Below the pieces are notes generated by a model, which did no database searches, had not been told where the DNA came from, and worked only from the letters and a program-made list of their open reading frames with translations. Shown one piece after another: positions 17,900 to 25,292 of a DNA stretch of 64,000 nucleotides. A program made the translations under genes and the position numbers. The stretch's first letter is position 1. Each line of letters opens with the position of its first letter. Source of the DNA: Alphaproteobacteria bacterium (lineage in GTDB: Bacteria; Pseudomonadota; Alphaproteobacteria; Rhodospirillales; Casp-alpha2); NCBI GenBank assembly GCA_024279135.1, contig JAJRRU010000003.1:62001-126000 (forward strand), written 5' to 3'.

Positions 17900-18840
17900 G
17901 ACTTGACCAATTCGTGTCTGTAGGTCGATCCGATCAGGTTGATGTCGTAAGGCGTGGTCTGATATATTTCGTTCAGCCAGTTATGAAACATCAGGTGTGC
18001 CGTGCTGCGCCAAGTGTTAATGGGCTCAAAATCCGGGTTGTTGTCACGATAATAATTCTTTGGGATGGTGACAGGCTCGCCGCTTTCCAGGTCCCGGCGG
18101 TATTCCGCGTCCAGGGTGGTACTGTCGTATTCCAGATGATTGAACATGTGGATATGGTTCAAACGGTTGTCGCGGACCAGACACAACCCGGCATCCTCGG
18201 ATTCAACAAGTATTTCAAGGTTGCTAATGCCCTCAATATCCGCCCGGCGGGTTTCCGTATGGCGTGAAACCGGCACCGGGAAGGTATCGATTAAACCGTG
18301 CATCAGCGTGGAGGTGTTATCCAGAACCCGGTGCGAATAAATCCCGAAACGTTTTTCCGGCAACAGGTATTTGGGGATGTCATAGAAATGCTGCAAGGCG
18401 GCCTGGGCACCCCAACACAGGGTGAAGACGCTGTGCACATTTTGAACCGTCCAGTCAAATATTCTGCCCAGTTCATCCCAGTAATCGACTTTCTTAAAAG
18501 GCAACTTTTCGATAGGGGCGCCGGTGATGATCAAACCATCGAATTTCTGGCTTTGGATATCACTGAACGGGTGATAGAAATCGAGCATGTGTTCGCGCGA
18601 TGTGTTCCTGGGTACATAGTTTGTCGGCGCAATCAGGGTCATTTCGATCTGCAAGGGTGTTCCGGCCAGCACCCGGGCGATCTGGGTCTCGGTCTTGATT
18701 TTCAAGGGCATCAGATTGAGCAATGCAATGCGTAAGGGACGGATGTCCTGTCGCATGGCATCGGTGTCCTTGATAAGCTGCACGCCCTCGCGCGCGAGAA
18801 TTTCACTGGCGGGAAGATTATGAGGTATTTTGATGGGCAT
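17896..18840 (-). CDS. metA: Homoserine O-acyltransferase MetA (probably acetyl-CoA dependent)
   Basis: A 314-residue MetA-type enzyme that acylates homoserine at the entry to methionine synthesis. The nucleophile is Cys142 in TLCWGAQAA; the late His-containing blocks SRHTETRR and HMFNHLEYD are present. Residue 111, in GAPIEKLPF, is Glu. In this family Glu at 111 goes with acetyl-CoA and Gly with succinyl-CoA, so despite the gene name I infer an O-acetyltransferase. It lies 21 bp after the ATPase gene and overlaps the GNAT gene by four bases. I looked for a SAM-II riboswitch upstream of the operon and did not see its core. Confidence 0.95.
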   Translation of the reverse strand: MPIKIPHNLPASEILAREGVQLIKDTDAMRQDIRPLRIALLNLMPLKIKTETQIARVLAGTPLQIEMTLIAPTNYVPRNTSREHMLDFYHPFSDIQSQKFDGLIITGAPIEKLPFKKVDYWDELGRIFDWTVQNVHSVFTLCWGAQAALQHFYDIPKYLLPEKRFGIYSHRVLDNTSTLMHGLIDTFPVPVSRHTETRRADIEGISNLEILVESEDAGLCLVRDNRLNHIHMFNHLEYDSTTLDAEYRRDLESGEPVTIPKNYYRDNNPDFEPINTWRSTAHLMFHNWLNEIYQTTPYDINLIGSTYRHELVKS

Positions 18841-18861
18841 TAAATAATTACCTGTCTGATA

Positions 18862-19815
18862 TTATTTATCCTGCTCTCTGGCGAGCTGGCGTTTTTCGCA
18901 TGACTGCATATATATGGCAAGATTTTCAGCCATATGGGGTGCCTGTTGGGATTGTTCCATGACAATCTTGTATAACTTTTCCATGAATCGACCAGAAACC
19001 GGATCTTCGACGTCACTGTTGGCTTCATCGAATAACTGATCGGCCTCGATGGTAAAGCCGAACTTGTCGGCAATCTGTTCATAGCGGGGACGGCGAAATT
19101 GGACCAATTGTGGAAACAACGGACGGGCAAATCCTACCGGATCAATGCCAGCCCCGTCTTCGGGCTCATCTTGCAGTCGGGGTGTAATGAAATCCGGGTT
19201 GTAAAATAACGGTTTGGGGTGCGAGTGGGCACGTTTTCTCAAGGCCTCTTCGTATATCTTATCGGGTTTGATATAGACAATAAGGGTATCTTTGCGCAAG
19301 GCGGCAATAACCGGGTCTGCTGGATCATCGGGTTTGACGATTTCGCACAGACTGCCGCTGGCATCATTGATGAAGTTATCGCAACGGTAAATTTCCCAGG
19401 CTTTGCGGATAAAGCCGCCGACATCGATCATGGATGCGATTTCGGCACGGCGATACATGTCCTGGCGCTCACGGAAGGTCTGTTTGTCGAGCCCACCCTT
19501 CGCCCCGTCGCCAAACATGCCGAGGAACGTCGATACCGGGTCCAGATTATCAACCGTGATGTTGTGATTGATATAGATGGAGTCTGAGCGCAGCAAATTG
19601 GCCACAAACGGATCGCCCATATGCATGATCTTGAATTTGATATTGTCGATAATATTTTCGCTCAGATACCGTGTGCCGATACGGTAATCAGCCGAATAAT
19701 GATACCAGTTGGTCGAGCGTCGCAGGCTGGTGGAAAGCACGGTTTTGCCAACACCGGACATGCCCAGCAGGGTTATGGCGTGGGGCAGGCTGGCAAATGT
19801 ATCAAAATTTATCAT
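18862..19815 (-). CDS. Uncharacterised P-loop ATPase linked to metA
   Basis: A 317-residue cytoplasmic protein with a Walker A motif (GMSGVGKT, 18-25) close to the N-terminus, as in small kinase-like P-loop enzymes. Other distinct blocks are WYHYSADYRIGTRYL (about 36-50), NHNITVDNLDPVSTFLG, and AHSHPKPLFYNPDF. I recognise it only as a protein conserved in alphaproteobacteria without known function. The ATG at 19815 has AAGGA about ten bases upstream and is preferred to the far N-terminal ATG at 19857. It is the first gene of the metA operon and divergent from the aldehyde oxidoreductase operon. Confidence 0.8.
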   Translation of the reverse strand: MINFDTFASLPHAITLLGMSGVGKTVLSTSLRRSTNWYHYSADYRIGTRYLSENIIDNIKFKIMHMGDPFVANLLRSDSIYINHNITVDNLDPVSTFLGMFGDGAKGGLDKQTFRERQDMYRRAEIASMIDVGGFIRKAWEIYRCDNFINDASGSLCEIVKPDDPADPVIAALRKDTLIVYIKPDKIYEEALRKRAHSHPKPLFYNPDFITPRLQDEPEDGAGIDPVGFARPLFPQLVQFRRPRYEQIADKFGFTIEADQLFDEANSDVEDPVSGRFMEKLYKIVMEQSQQAPHMAENLAIYMQSCEKRQLAREQDK

Positions 19816-19977
19816 CGATGTTGTTCCTTGGTATTCATCAGCTAACGCGGGAGCCATGATATTGCAAACCGGAATATTGCTGTCTATGATAATAAATGAC
19901 TACAAAGCATCTGTAAAAGAGTGCTATATCTAAGATCGGAAAATTTTTTAAGGTGGGTAAATAATAAAATAAGATTC

Positions 19978-20038
19978 CAGGGAGGATCGATAACCCACTG
20001 AAATCAGGGCCGTCATTTGCACCGGTCTGTTCTCCCTG
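19978..20038 (+). promoter_or_regulatory. Structured leader before the aldehyde oxidoreductase operon
   Basis: A 9-bp helix closes this segment: 19978-19986 (CAGGGAGGA) pairs with 20030-20038 (TTCTCCCTG), including one G-T wobble. Inside it, GGCCG (20008-20012) pairs with CGGTC (20023-20027). The structure ends 20 bp before the GGGAG ribosome-binding site of the ferredoxin gene. Position and size would fit a riboswitch or attenuator. I could not match it to the molybdenum/tungsten cofactor motif by eye. Confidence 0.35.
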
Positions 20039-20069
20039 CGTCATTTATTTGGTAAACGGGAGACTATGA

Positions 20070-20549
20070 ATGCAAAAATCACTAAATATTAACCCCGACA
20101 AATGTACGGGGTGTGCCCAGTGCGAACTGGCTTGTTCGTATGAGAGCGAAGGGGTCTTCAACCTTTCCAAGTCTCGCATCAAGGTTTTTAAATTTCATGA
20201 TGAAGGCCGTTTTGTGCCTTATACCTGTACACAATGTTCCGAAGCATGGTGTCAACAGGCGTGCCCGGTTGATGCCATCACTCTGGATTTGGCTACCGGT
20301 GCGAAAATCGTCAACGATGCAACGTGCGTCGGATGCAAGGTTTGTACCATTGCCTGTCCGTTTGGCACGATTAATTATATTGCCGATAAGGGTGTCGTCG
20401 CCAAGTGCGATCTTTGTGGTGGTGATCCTGAATGTGTCAAGGTCTGTCCTACCAATGCGATCACGTTCGTCGACGCCAACTGGACCGGGCTGGATAAAAT
20501 GCGAAACTGGGCCATGAAAACCGATTCCGGATCACAGGCTTCTGCATGA
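20070..20549 (+). CDS. Polyferredoxin subunit of aldehyde oxidoreductase (AorA-like)
   Basis: A 159-residue iron-sulfur protein with sixteen cysteines in four groups: 12/15/18/22, 53/56/61/65, 86/89/92/96 and 113/116/122/126. This predicts four [4Fe-4S] clusters in a DMSO-reductase-subunit-B-like fold. In AorABC enzymes of Aromatoleum the equivalent subunit carries electrons between the tungsten subunit and the FAD subunit and can form filaments; the same role is inferred here. GGGAG lies seven bases before the ATG. The catalytic gene starts 55 bp downstream. Confidence 0.9.
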   Translation: MQKSLNINPDKCTGCAQCELACSYESEGVFNLSKSRIKVFKFHDEGRFVPYTCTQCSEAWCQQACPVDAITLDLATGAKIVNDATCVGCKVCTIACPFGTINYIADKGVVAKCDLCGGDPECVKVCPTNAITFVDANWTGLDKMRNWAMKTDSGSQASA

Positions 20550-20604
20550 TCTGAGGCATGGTAATTCAAGAGTAATACAATAAAATTTATTTAAGGAGGC
20601 GAAC

Positions 20605-22452
20605 ATGGCTTGGACTAAAAATGTCCTGCGGGTCAATCTGACAGAAGGGACTTGCACCAACGAACCGTTAAATATGGATTGGGCCGAGAAATATCTTGGT
20701 CAGCGTGGTCTGGCGACAAAATACCTGACCGAGGAAATCGACCCAAAGGTTGATCCCCTGTCACCGGACAATAAAATGATTATGGTAACAGGGCCGCTGA
20801 CCGGTACCTGTGCTTCGACGGCGGGGCGTTATTCCATTGTAACCAAAGGTGCGTTGACCGGCGCTATAGCCTGTTCCAATTCCGGTGGTTTTTTTGGCAA
20901 CGAGTTGAAAAATGCCGGTCTGGATATGATCATTTTCGAAGGCAGCTCGAAAAAACCGGTCTATCTGTACATCGAAGATGATAACGTGCAACTGCTGGAT
21001 GCATCCGAACTATGGGGCAGGTCGACGTGGAACACGGAAGAGACCATCAAGGCAAATCACGGCGATCCCATGATCCGGGTCGCCTCGATCGGTATTTCCG
21101 GTGAGAAGGGTTGTAAATACGCCTGTGTTGTCAATGACATGGACCGTGCGGCTGGCCGCTCGGGCGTGGGCACGGTGATGGGGTCAAAAAACCTCAAGGC
21201 CGTTGCCGTTCGTGGCACCAAGGGTGTGGCGGTCAAGGATGGCGCGCGCTTCCTGAAAGCCGTTGCCGAAGCCAAACAGGTTCTGGTCGATAATGCGGTG
21301 ACCGGCCAGGGATTGCCGGCCTTTGGAACCCAGGTCTTGATGAACGTTATTAATGAGACGGGAGCCTTGCCCACACGCAATTCCCGTGAAGTACAGTTCT
21401 CATCGGCCAATGATATTTCAGCCGAAGCCATGGCTGAGGTCCGAGCCAGCGATAACAAATCCAATCTGGTGGCAACGGCGGCCTGTTTCAGCTGCACCAT
21501 CGCCTGTGGCCGCGTTTCCGAGATCGAGCGCACCCACTTTACGGTCAAGGATCGTCCCGAATATCAAAAGGCGTCCGGCGGGCTGGAATACGAGGCAGCC
21601 TGGGCACTTGGGGCAGCAACCGGCATCAAAGATCTGGACGCACTGACATTTGCCAATTTCATCTGTAATGAACAGGGTTTCGATCCGATTTCCTTTGGTT
21701 CTACCCTGGCCGCAGCCATGGAAATGTTTGAAGCCGGTGACATCACCACCAAGGATACCGGTGGGCTGGAACTGACCTTCGGCAATGCAGAGGTGTTGTG
21801 CACATTGGCTGAATTGACCGGCAAGGCCGAAGGCTTCGGCGTTGATTTGGGATTGGGATCAAAACTGCTATGTGCGAAATACGGCAAACCCGAACTTGCC
21901 ATGCAGGTCAAGGGTCAGGAGTTCCCGGCCTATGATCCGCGCGGTATTCAGGGCATGGGGTTGACCTATGCCACATCCAATCGCGGGGCCTGTCATTTGC
22001 GCAGTTACACCGTGGCTTCGGAAGTCCTCGGTATTCCGGAAAAGACCGACCCACTGGAAAGTGATGGCAAGCCAGGTCTGGTGATGGCATTTCAGGATGC
22101 CACCGCGGCTTTTGACTCGGCGGGTGTGTGTATCTTCACCACCTTTGCCTGGACCATGGATGACCTGACACCGCAGATCGATGCGGCCTGTGAAGGTGAC
22201 TGGAGCACCGAAAAGCTGCTTGAGATTGGTGAGCGCATCTGGAATCTGGAGCGTCAGTTCAATAATGCCGCCGGGTTCACCGCCGAAGATGACAAGCTGC
22301 CGCAGCGCCTCATGAAGGATGCTGCTAAAACCGGACCAGCCAAGGGCCTGACCAGCAAGCTTGAGGTCATGTTGCCGGAGTATTACCAGCTTCGCGGCTG
22401 GACACCCGATGGGGTGCCGACCAATGAAACCATCCAGCGGCTTAATCTGTGA
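20605..22452 (+). CDS. Tungsten-type aldehyde:ferredoxin oxidoreductase, catalytic subunit (AorB-like)
   Basis: A 615-residue member of the AOR family. It should oxidise aldehydes to acids, or reduce acids with low-potential electrons, using a bis-pyranopterin cofactor that in this family normally holds tungsten. The [4Fe-4S] ligands are Cys294, Cys297, Cys301 and Cys509. Cofactor-contact blocks are visible: VTGPLTGT near 61, the AGRSGVGTVMGSKNLKA region near 183-199, and SNRGACHLR near 458. A very strong AAGGAGG ribosome-binding site precedes the ATG. Downstream lie the FAD subunit and a MoaD-like carrier, matching an AorABC module. Aldehyde range is unknown. No tungstate transporter is in the window. 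Confidence 0.95.
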   Translation: MAWTKNVLRVNLTEGTCTNEPLNMDWAEKYLGQRGLATKYLTEEIDPKVDPLSPDNKMIMVTGPLTGTCASTAGRYSIVTKGALTGAIACSNSGGFFGNELKNAGLDMIIFEGSSKKPVYLYIEDDNVQLLDASELWGRSTWNTEETIKANHGDPMIRVASIGISGEKGCKYACVVNDMDRAAGRSGVGTVMGSKNLKAVAVRGTKGVAVKDGARFLKAVAEAKQVLVDNAVTGQGLPAFGTQVLMNVINETGALPTRNSREVQFSSANDISAEAMAEVRASDNKSNLVATAACFSCTIACGRVSEIERTHFTVKDRPEYQKASGGLEYEAAWALGAATGIKDLDALTFANFICNEQGFDPISFGSTLAAAMEMFEAGDITTKDTGGLELTFGNAEVLCTLAELTGKAEGFGVDLGLGSKLLCAKYGKPELAMQVKGQEFPAYDPRGIQGMGLTYATSNRGACHLRSYTVASEVLGIPEKTDPLESDGKPGLVMAFQDATAAFDSAGVCIFTTFAWTMDDLTPQIDAACEGDWSTEKLLEIGERIWNLERQFNNAAGFTAEDDKLPQRLMKDAAKTGPAKGLTSKLEVMLPEYYQLRGWTPDGVPTNETIQRLNL

Positions 22453-22475
22453 CGATTGAATGAGATGGGATGACA

Positions 22476-22502
22476 GGAAGGCGGGCGAACGGTCCGCCTT
22501 CC
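22476..22502 (+). promoter_or_regulatory. Hairpin between the AOR catalytic and FAD subunit genes
   Basis: A perfect 9-bp GC-rich stem, GGAAGGCGG (22476-22484) with CCGCCTTCC (22494-22502), loop of nine. The following bases (GGTTGTTGTG) are T-rich but not a T-run. It may be a partial terminator or an RNA-stabilising element that lowers FAD-subunit expression relative to the catalytic subunit. Confidence 0.45.
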
Positions 22503-22530
22503 GGTTGTTGTGTAAAATACAGGAGAAACC

Positions 22531-23763
22531 ATGAAATACGTCATCATCGGGGCTGGCCCGGCAGGTGTTGTCGCGGCAGAGACCCTGCGTAAAAATGATC
22601 TGTCTGCGGATATAACCATGATCAGTGGTGAAGGCCCATACCCCCATTCGCGCATGGCCATACCCTATTTTCTGACCGGCAGGATTGAAGAATCCGGCAC
22701 ATGGCTGCGCAAGAACGAGGATCATTTCGAAAATCTTGGCATTACCATTGTGGATGGGTGTGTCAGCCATGTGGATACGGCGCCCCGCAAGGTCACGCTG
22801 GATGAAGGCCAGGTTTTGGAATATGACAAGTTGTTGATCGCCAGTGGCGCGTCACCGCTGAGACCACCCGTACCAGGGCTGGACCGTCCGGGTGTCTATC
22901 ATTGCTGGACACTGGAAGATTCAAGAAACATCGTGCAGCGGGCAGCCCCCGGCTCTGATGTGGTATTGATGGGTGCAGGCTTCATTGGCTGCATAATCCT
23001 GGAGGCCATGCTGGAACGCGGGGTCAATTTAACCGTGATTGAGGCCGAAGACCGCATGGTCCCGCGCATGATGAACCAGACCGCCGGAGATATGATTAAA
23101 AAATGGTGTCTGAAAAAGGGCGTGACGGTGCTGACCTCGACCCGTGCCACGTCCGTCGATGAGGCTGGCGGCAAGCTATCGGTCAGCGTGGATAAAGGTG
23201 ACGCCGTGGCTGCCGATCTGGTGGTCGTGGCAACCGGGGTTAAATCCAATACCGGGTTCCTGGAAGATACCGGGATCAAGATGGAAGAAGGCATCCTGAT
23301 TGACGATAATTTCTGTTCCAGCGACAGCAATATTTATGCCGCCGGAGACTGCGCCAAGGGTCGGGAATACGGCAGCGACAGTTGGGTCATGCACGCTATC
23401 CAGCCCACCGCCACGGAACACGGAAGGCAGGCCGCGCTTAATATGATTGGTGTGCCGGTTACCTATCAGGGCAGCCTGAGCATGAATGTGCTCGATACGG
23501 CAGGGCTGATTTCTGCATCCTTCGGGAAATGGGATGGTGTGGGCGGCGATCATGCGGAATCCATCGATCAGGATAATTTCCGGTATCTGCGGCTGGAATT
23601 TGATGACGACCATCTGGTAGGTGCCCTGTCATTGGGCCGCACGGACCGGATCGGTTGTATTCGCGGGTTAATCCAGCGGGCCAAACCGCTGGGGGTGTGG
23701 AAGGCACGATTGATGGCAAACCCTAATCTTGTCGCCGAGGCATTTGTTGGATTGTCCCAGTAG
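22531..23763 (+). CDS. FAD/NAD(P)H-dependent oxidoreductase subunit (AorC-like)
   Basis: A 410-residue pyridine-nucleotide-disulfide-type flavoprotein. The FAD-binding start is IIGAGPAG (residues 5-12), the NAD fold is VVLMGAGFIG near 144-153, and the second FAD contact is IYAAGDCA near 270. There is no redox-active CxxxxC pair, so it resembles ferredoxin/rubredoxin reductases and the NAD-linked AorC subunit. It probably passes electrons between the ferredoxin subunit and NAD(H). AGGAG precedes the ATG. It is 78 bp after the catalytic gene and 5 bp before the MoaD-like gene. Confidence 0.9.
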   Translation: MKYVIIGAGPAGVVAAETLRKNDLSADITMISGEGPYPHSRMAIPYFLTGRIEESGTWLRKNEDHFENLGITIVDGCVSHVDTAPRKVTLDEGQVLEYDKLLIASGASPLRPPVPGLDRPGVYHCWTLEDSRNIVQRAAPGSDVVLMGAGFIGCIILEAMLERGVNLTVIEAEDRMVPRMMNQTAGDMIKKWCLKKGVTVLTSTRATSVDEAGGKLSVSVDKGDAVAADLVVVATGVKSNTGFLEDTGIKMEEGILIDDNFCSSDSNIYAAGDCAKGREYGSDSWVMHAIQPTATEHGRQAALNMIGVPVTYQGSLSMNVLDTAGLISASFGKWDGVGGDHAESIDQDNFRYLRLEFDDDHLVGALSLGRTDRIGCIRGLIQRAKPLGVWKARLMANPNLVAEAFVGLSQ

Positions 23764-23768
23764 AGACC

Positions 23769-24047
23769 ATGAAAATCCGCATAAAACTCTACGCCATGCT
23801 GGCGCAATATCTGCCAGCCGGTGCCCACAAAAACGAAGCCGATATGGACGTCGAAGACGGAAGTCATGTGGAGCATGTCTTAAAGTCTTTGAATATGCCA
23901 CTGGCGGAATGTCATCTGGTGCTGGTCAACGGGGTCTATGTGGCACCCAGCGAACGGGCCAGTCACCCGGTAGTCGAGGGTGATCATGTGGCCGTTTGGC
24001 CGCCTGTTGCCGGGGGTTGCCGGGGGCTGAATATAGAAATTCTATGA
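23769..24047 (+). CDS. MoaD/ThiS-family sulfur carrier with C-terminal extension past the diglycine
   Basis: A 92-residue beta-grasp carrier. It starts IRIKLYAMLAQYLP, has the LVNGVYV strand, and reaches the family's terminal motif WPPVAGG at residues 77-83. These proteins normally stop at Gly-Gly, whose carboxylate is adenylated and thiolated to donate sulfur to the pterin dithiolene. Here nine more residues (CRGLNIEIL) follow. The cause is visible: TTGCCGGGGG is tandemly duplicated (24007-24026), and removing one copy gives GCC GGG GGC TGA, i.e. Ala-Gly-Gly-stop. As read, the carrier needs trimming to work, or is inactive, or the duplication is a sequence error. Its stop overlaps the next ATG (ATGA). 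Confidence 0.88.
   Translation: MKIRIKLYAMLAQYLPAGAHKNEADMDVEDGSHVEHVLKSLNMPLAECHLVLVNGVYVAPSERASHPVVEGDHVAVWPPVAGGCRGLNIEIL
24007..24026 (+). repeat. Perfect 10-bp tandem duplication at the MoaD-like C-terminus
   Basis: TTGCCGGGGG occurs twice in a row (24007-24016 and 24017-24026). Ten bases is not a multiple of three, so the duplication changes the reading frame exactly at the diglycine codons of the sulfur-carrier gene. Confidence 0.97.
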
Positions 24048-24337
24048 ACCAGCGCACCTATAACAAGGATATGGGCTACACCCATGCCGAATTCTTCCGC
24101 CTTTTGCCCGTGGCACTGGGTTCATCGGAATATGTGGTCAGTAGTCTGGAAATCAATCTTTCATCGGGTGCTAACAAACAGCTCAGGATTGTCCTGGGCC
24201 CGCAAGGCAGCCGCAATATAGCCCTGCTGTCAATCCCGGTAATACCGGTCAGTTTGTATCTGAGCGGATACAGCGATCAGGAAGCAGATGATCTTATGAA
24301 GCTGTTTGAACGCACCTACCGGCGCGGCGGTGGATAA
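24044..24337 (+). CDS. Unrecognised 97-residue protein of the AOR operon, C-terminal Gly-Gly-Gly
   Basis: I do not recognise the family. The 97-residue product starts at the ATG overlapping the MoaD-like stop (ATGA), which implies translational coupling. It looks soluble and alpha/beta: an aromatic-rich start (TYNKDMGYTHAEFFRLLP), two beta-like stretches (YVVSSLEINL, KQLRIVLGP), a hydrophobic IALLSIPVIPVSLYL segment that is too polar-flanked to be a clear membrane helix, then an acidic helix and the end TYRRGGG. No cysteines or metal motifs. Its place suggests a maturation or cofactor-insertion role for the oxidoreductase; the Gly-rich tail raises the possibility of a second carrier-like protein. 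Both are inference. Confidence 0.7.
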   Translation: MNQRTYNKDMGYTHAEFFRLLPVALGSSEYVVSSLEINLSSGANKQLRIVLGPQGSRNIALLSIPVIPVSLYLSGYSDQEADDLMKLFERTYRRGGG

Positions 24338-24342
24338 AGTGG

Positions 24343-25173
24343 TTAGAGTGCTGTCCAATATTCGGTATGGGAAAAGCCCATGTCCGAAAGGAAGGCAGCC
24401 AGGTCTTCCGGGTGTTCTTGATTGCCGGTGAAAAAGGCAACATTATTTTGCAGCTGTTTGCCAGAGTGTTCGGAGCGAGATTTATTGTCCGGTGCGTTTA
24501 AGACGCTTAATAAATGGCGTGCCACGGGCAAGGCCGGGTCCAGCCAGACAATGCCGGGTTTGAATTCCGCTTTTAATTCATCCTGAAGATAGGGGTAGTG
24601 GGTGCAGCCCAGCACGATCACATCAAGATCGTCCGATTGTTGGCGCAGGGGCTCCAGATCATCCCGGAAACACGCGGTATCTACGGTTTCCCCGCGAACC
24701 TTGCGTTCGGCCTGATCGGCCAGGTGTGGGCTGCCCACGCGGATCACTTTGCAATCGGAGGCGAATTCCTGGATTAAATCGTCGATGTAACGGCGCTGGA
24801 TGGTGGCTTGTGTTGCCAGCAATCCGATAACCCGGGTTTTGGAAAGCTCACTGGCGGTTTTGATGGGCGGGACCACACCGATAAAGGGAATGGTATATGT
24901 CTGGCGCAAGGTATCGAGCACAACGGTGCTTGCCGTATTACAGGCAATGATGACCGCATCAAAGTCAAAACGCTCGAGCGCCTGACCGACCAATGTATGG
25001 AGGCGATCATTTAGGGTTTGGGTGTCCATGGTGCCATAGGGGAAATAATCATCGTCGGAGATATAGGTGAGCGAGATTGTCCGGTTCAGGGTCCTGACAG
25101 CCTTGACGATGGACATGCCACCGATCCCGGAATCCATGATCAGAACCGAAAACTTGGGATTGTCATCATTCAT
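24343..25173 (-). CDS. murI: Glutamate racemase MurI
   Basis: A 276-residue racemase making D-glutamate for peptidoglycan. The two catalytic cysteines are Cys78 in IACNTAS and Cys190 in LGCTHYP. The substrate loop DSGIGG (14-19) and the FPYG block (44-47) are present. Length is typical. It is convergent with the AOR operon, 5 bp away. A 119-bp gap separates it from der, which is upstream on the same strand. Confidence 0.95.
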   Translation of the reverse strand: MNDDNPKFSVLIMDSGIGGMSIVKAVRTLNRTISLTYISDDDYFPYGTMDTQTLNDRLHTLVGQALERFDFDAVIIACNTASTVVLDTLRQTYTIPFIGVVPPIKTASELSKTRVIGLLATQATIQRRYIDDLIQEFASDCKVIRVGSPHLADQAERKVRGETVDTACFRDDLEPLRQQSDDLDVIVLGCTHYPYLQDELKAEFKPGIVWLDPALPVARHLLSVLNAPDNKSRSEHSGKQLQNNVAFFTGNQEHPEDLAAFLSDMGFSHTEYWTAL

Positions 25174-25292
25174 TGACTTGCTGGCTTTCTCACTACTGCG
25201 GCATTCCTGGGCAGGCAGGTAGTCTAACCAATAAATGATTTATGCTTTGTTTAGAAAACAGGTTTTCGGGATAATTTGTGATAAACCCAGGT

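Noticed and set aside
19816-20069. SAM-II riboswitch upstream of the metA operon
   Set aside because: Neither the conserved GCUAAA-type core nor the pseudoknot partner is visible on the minus strand.
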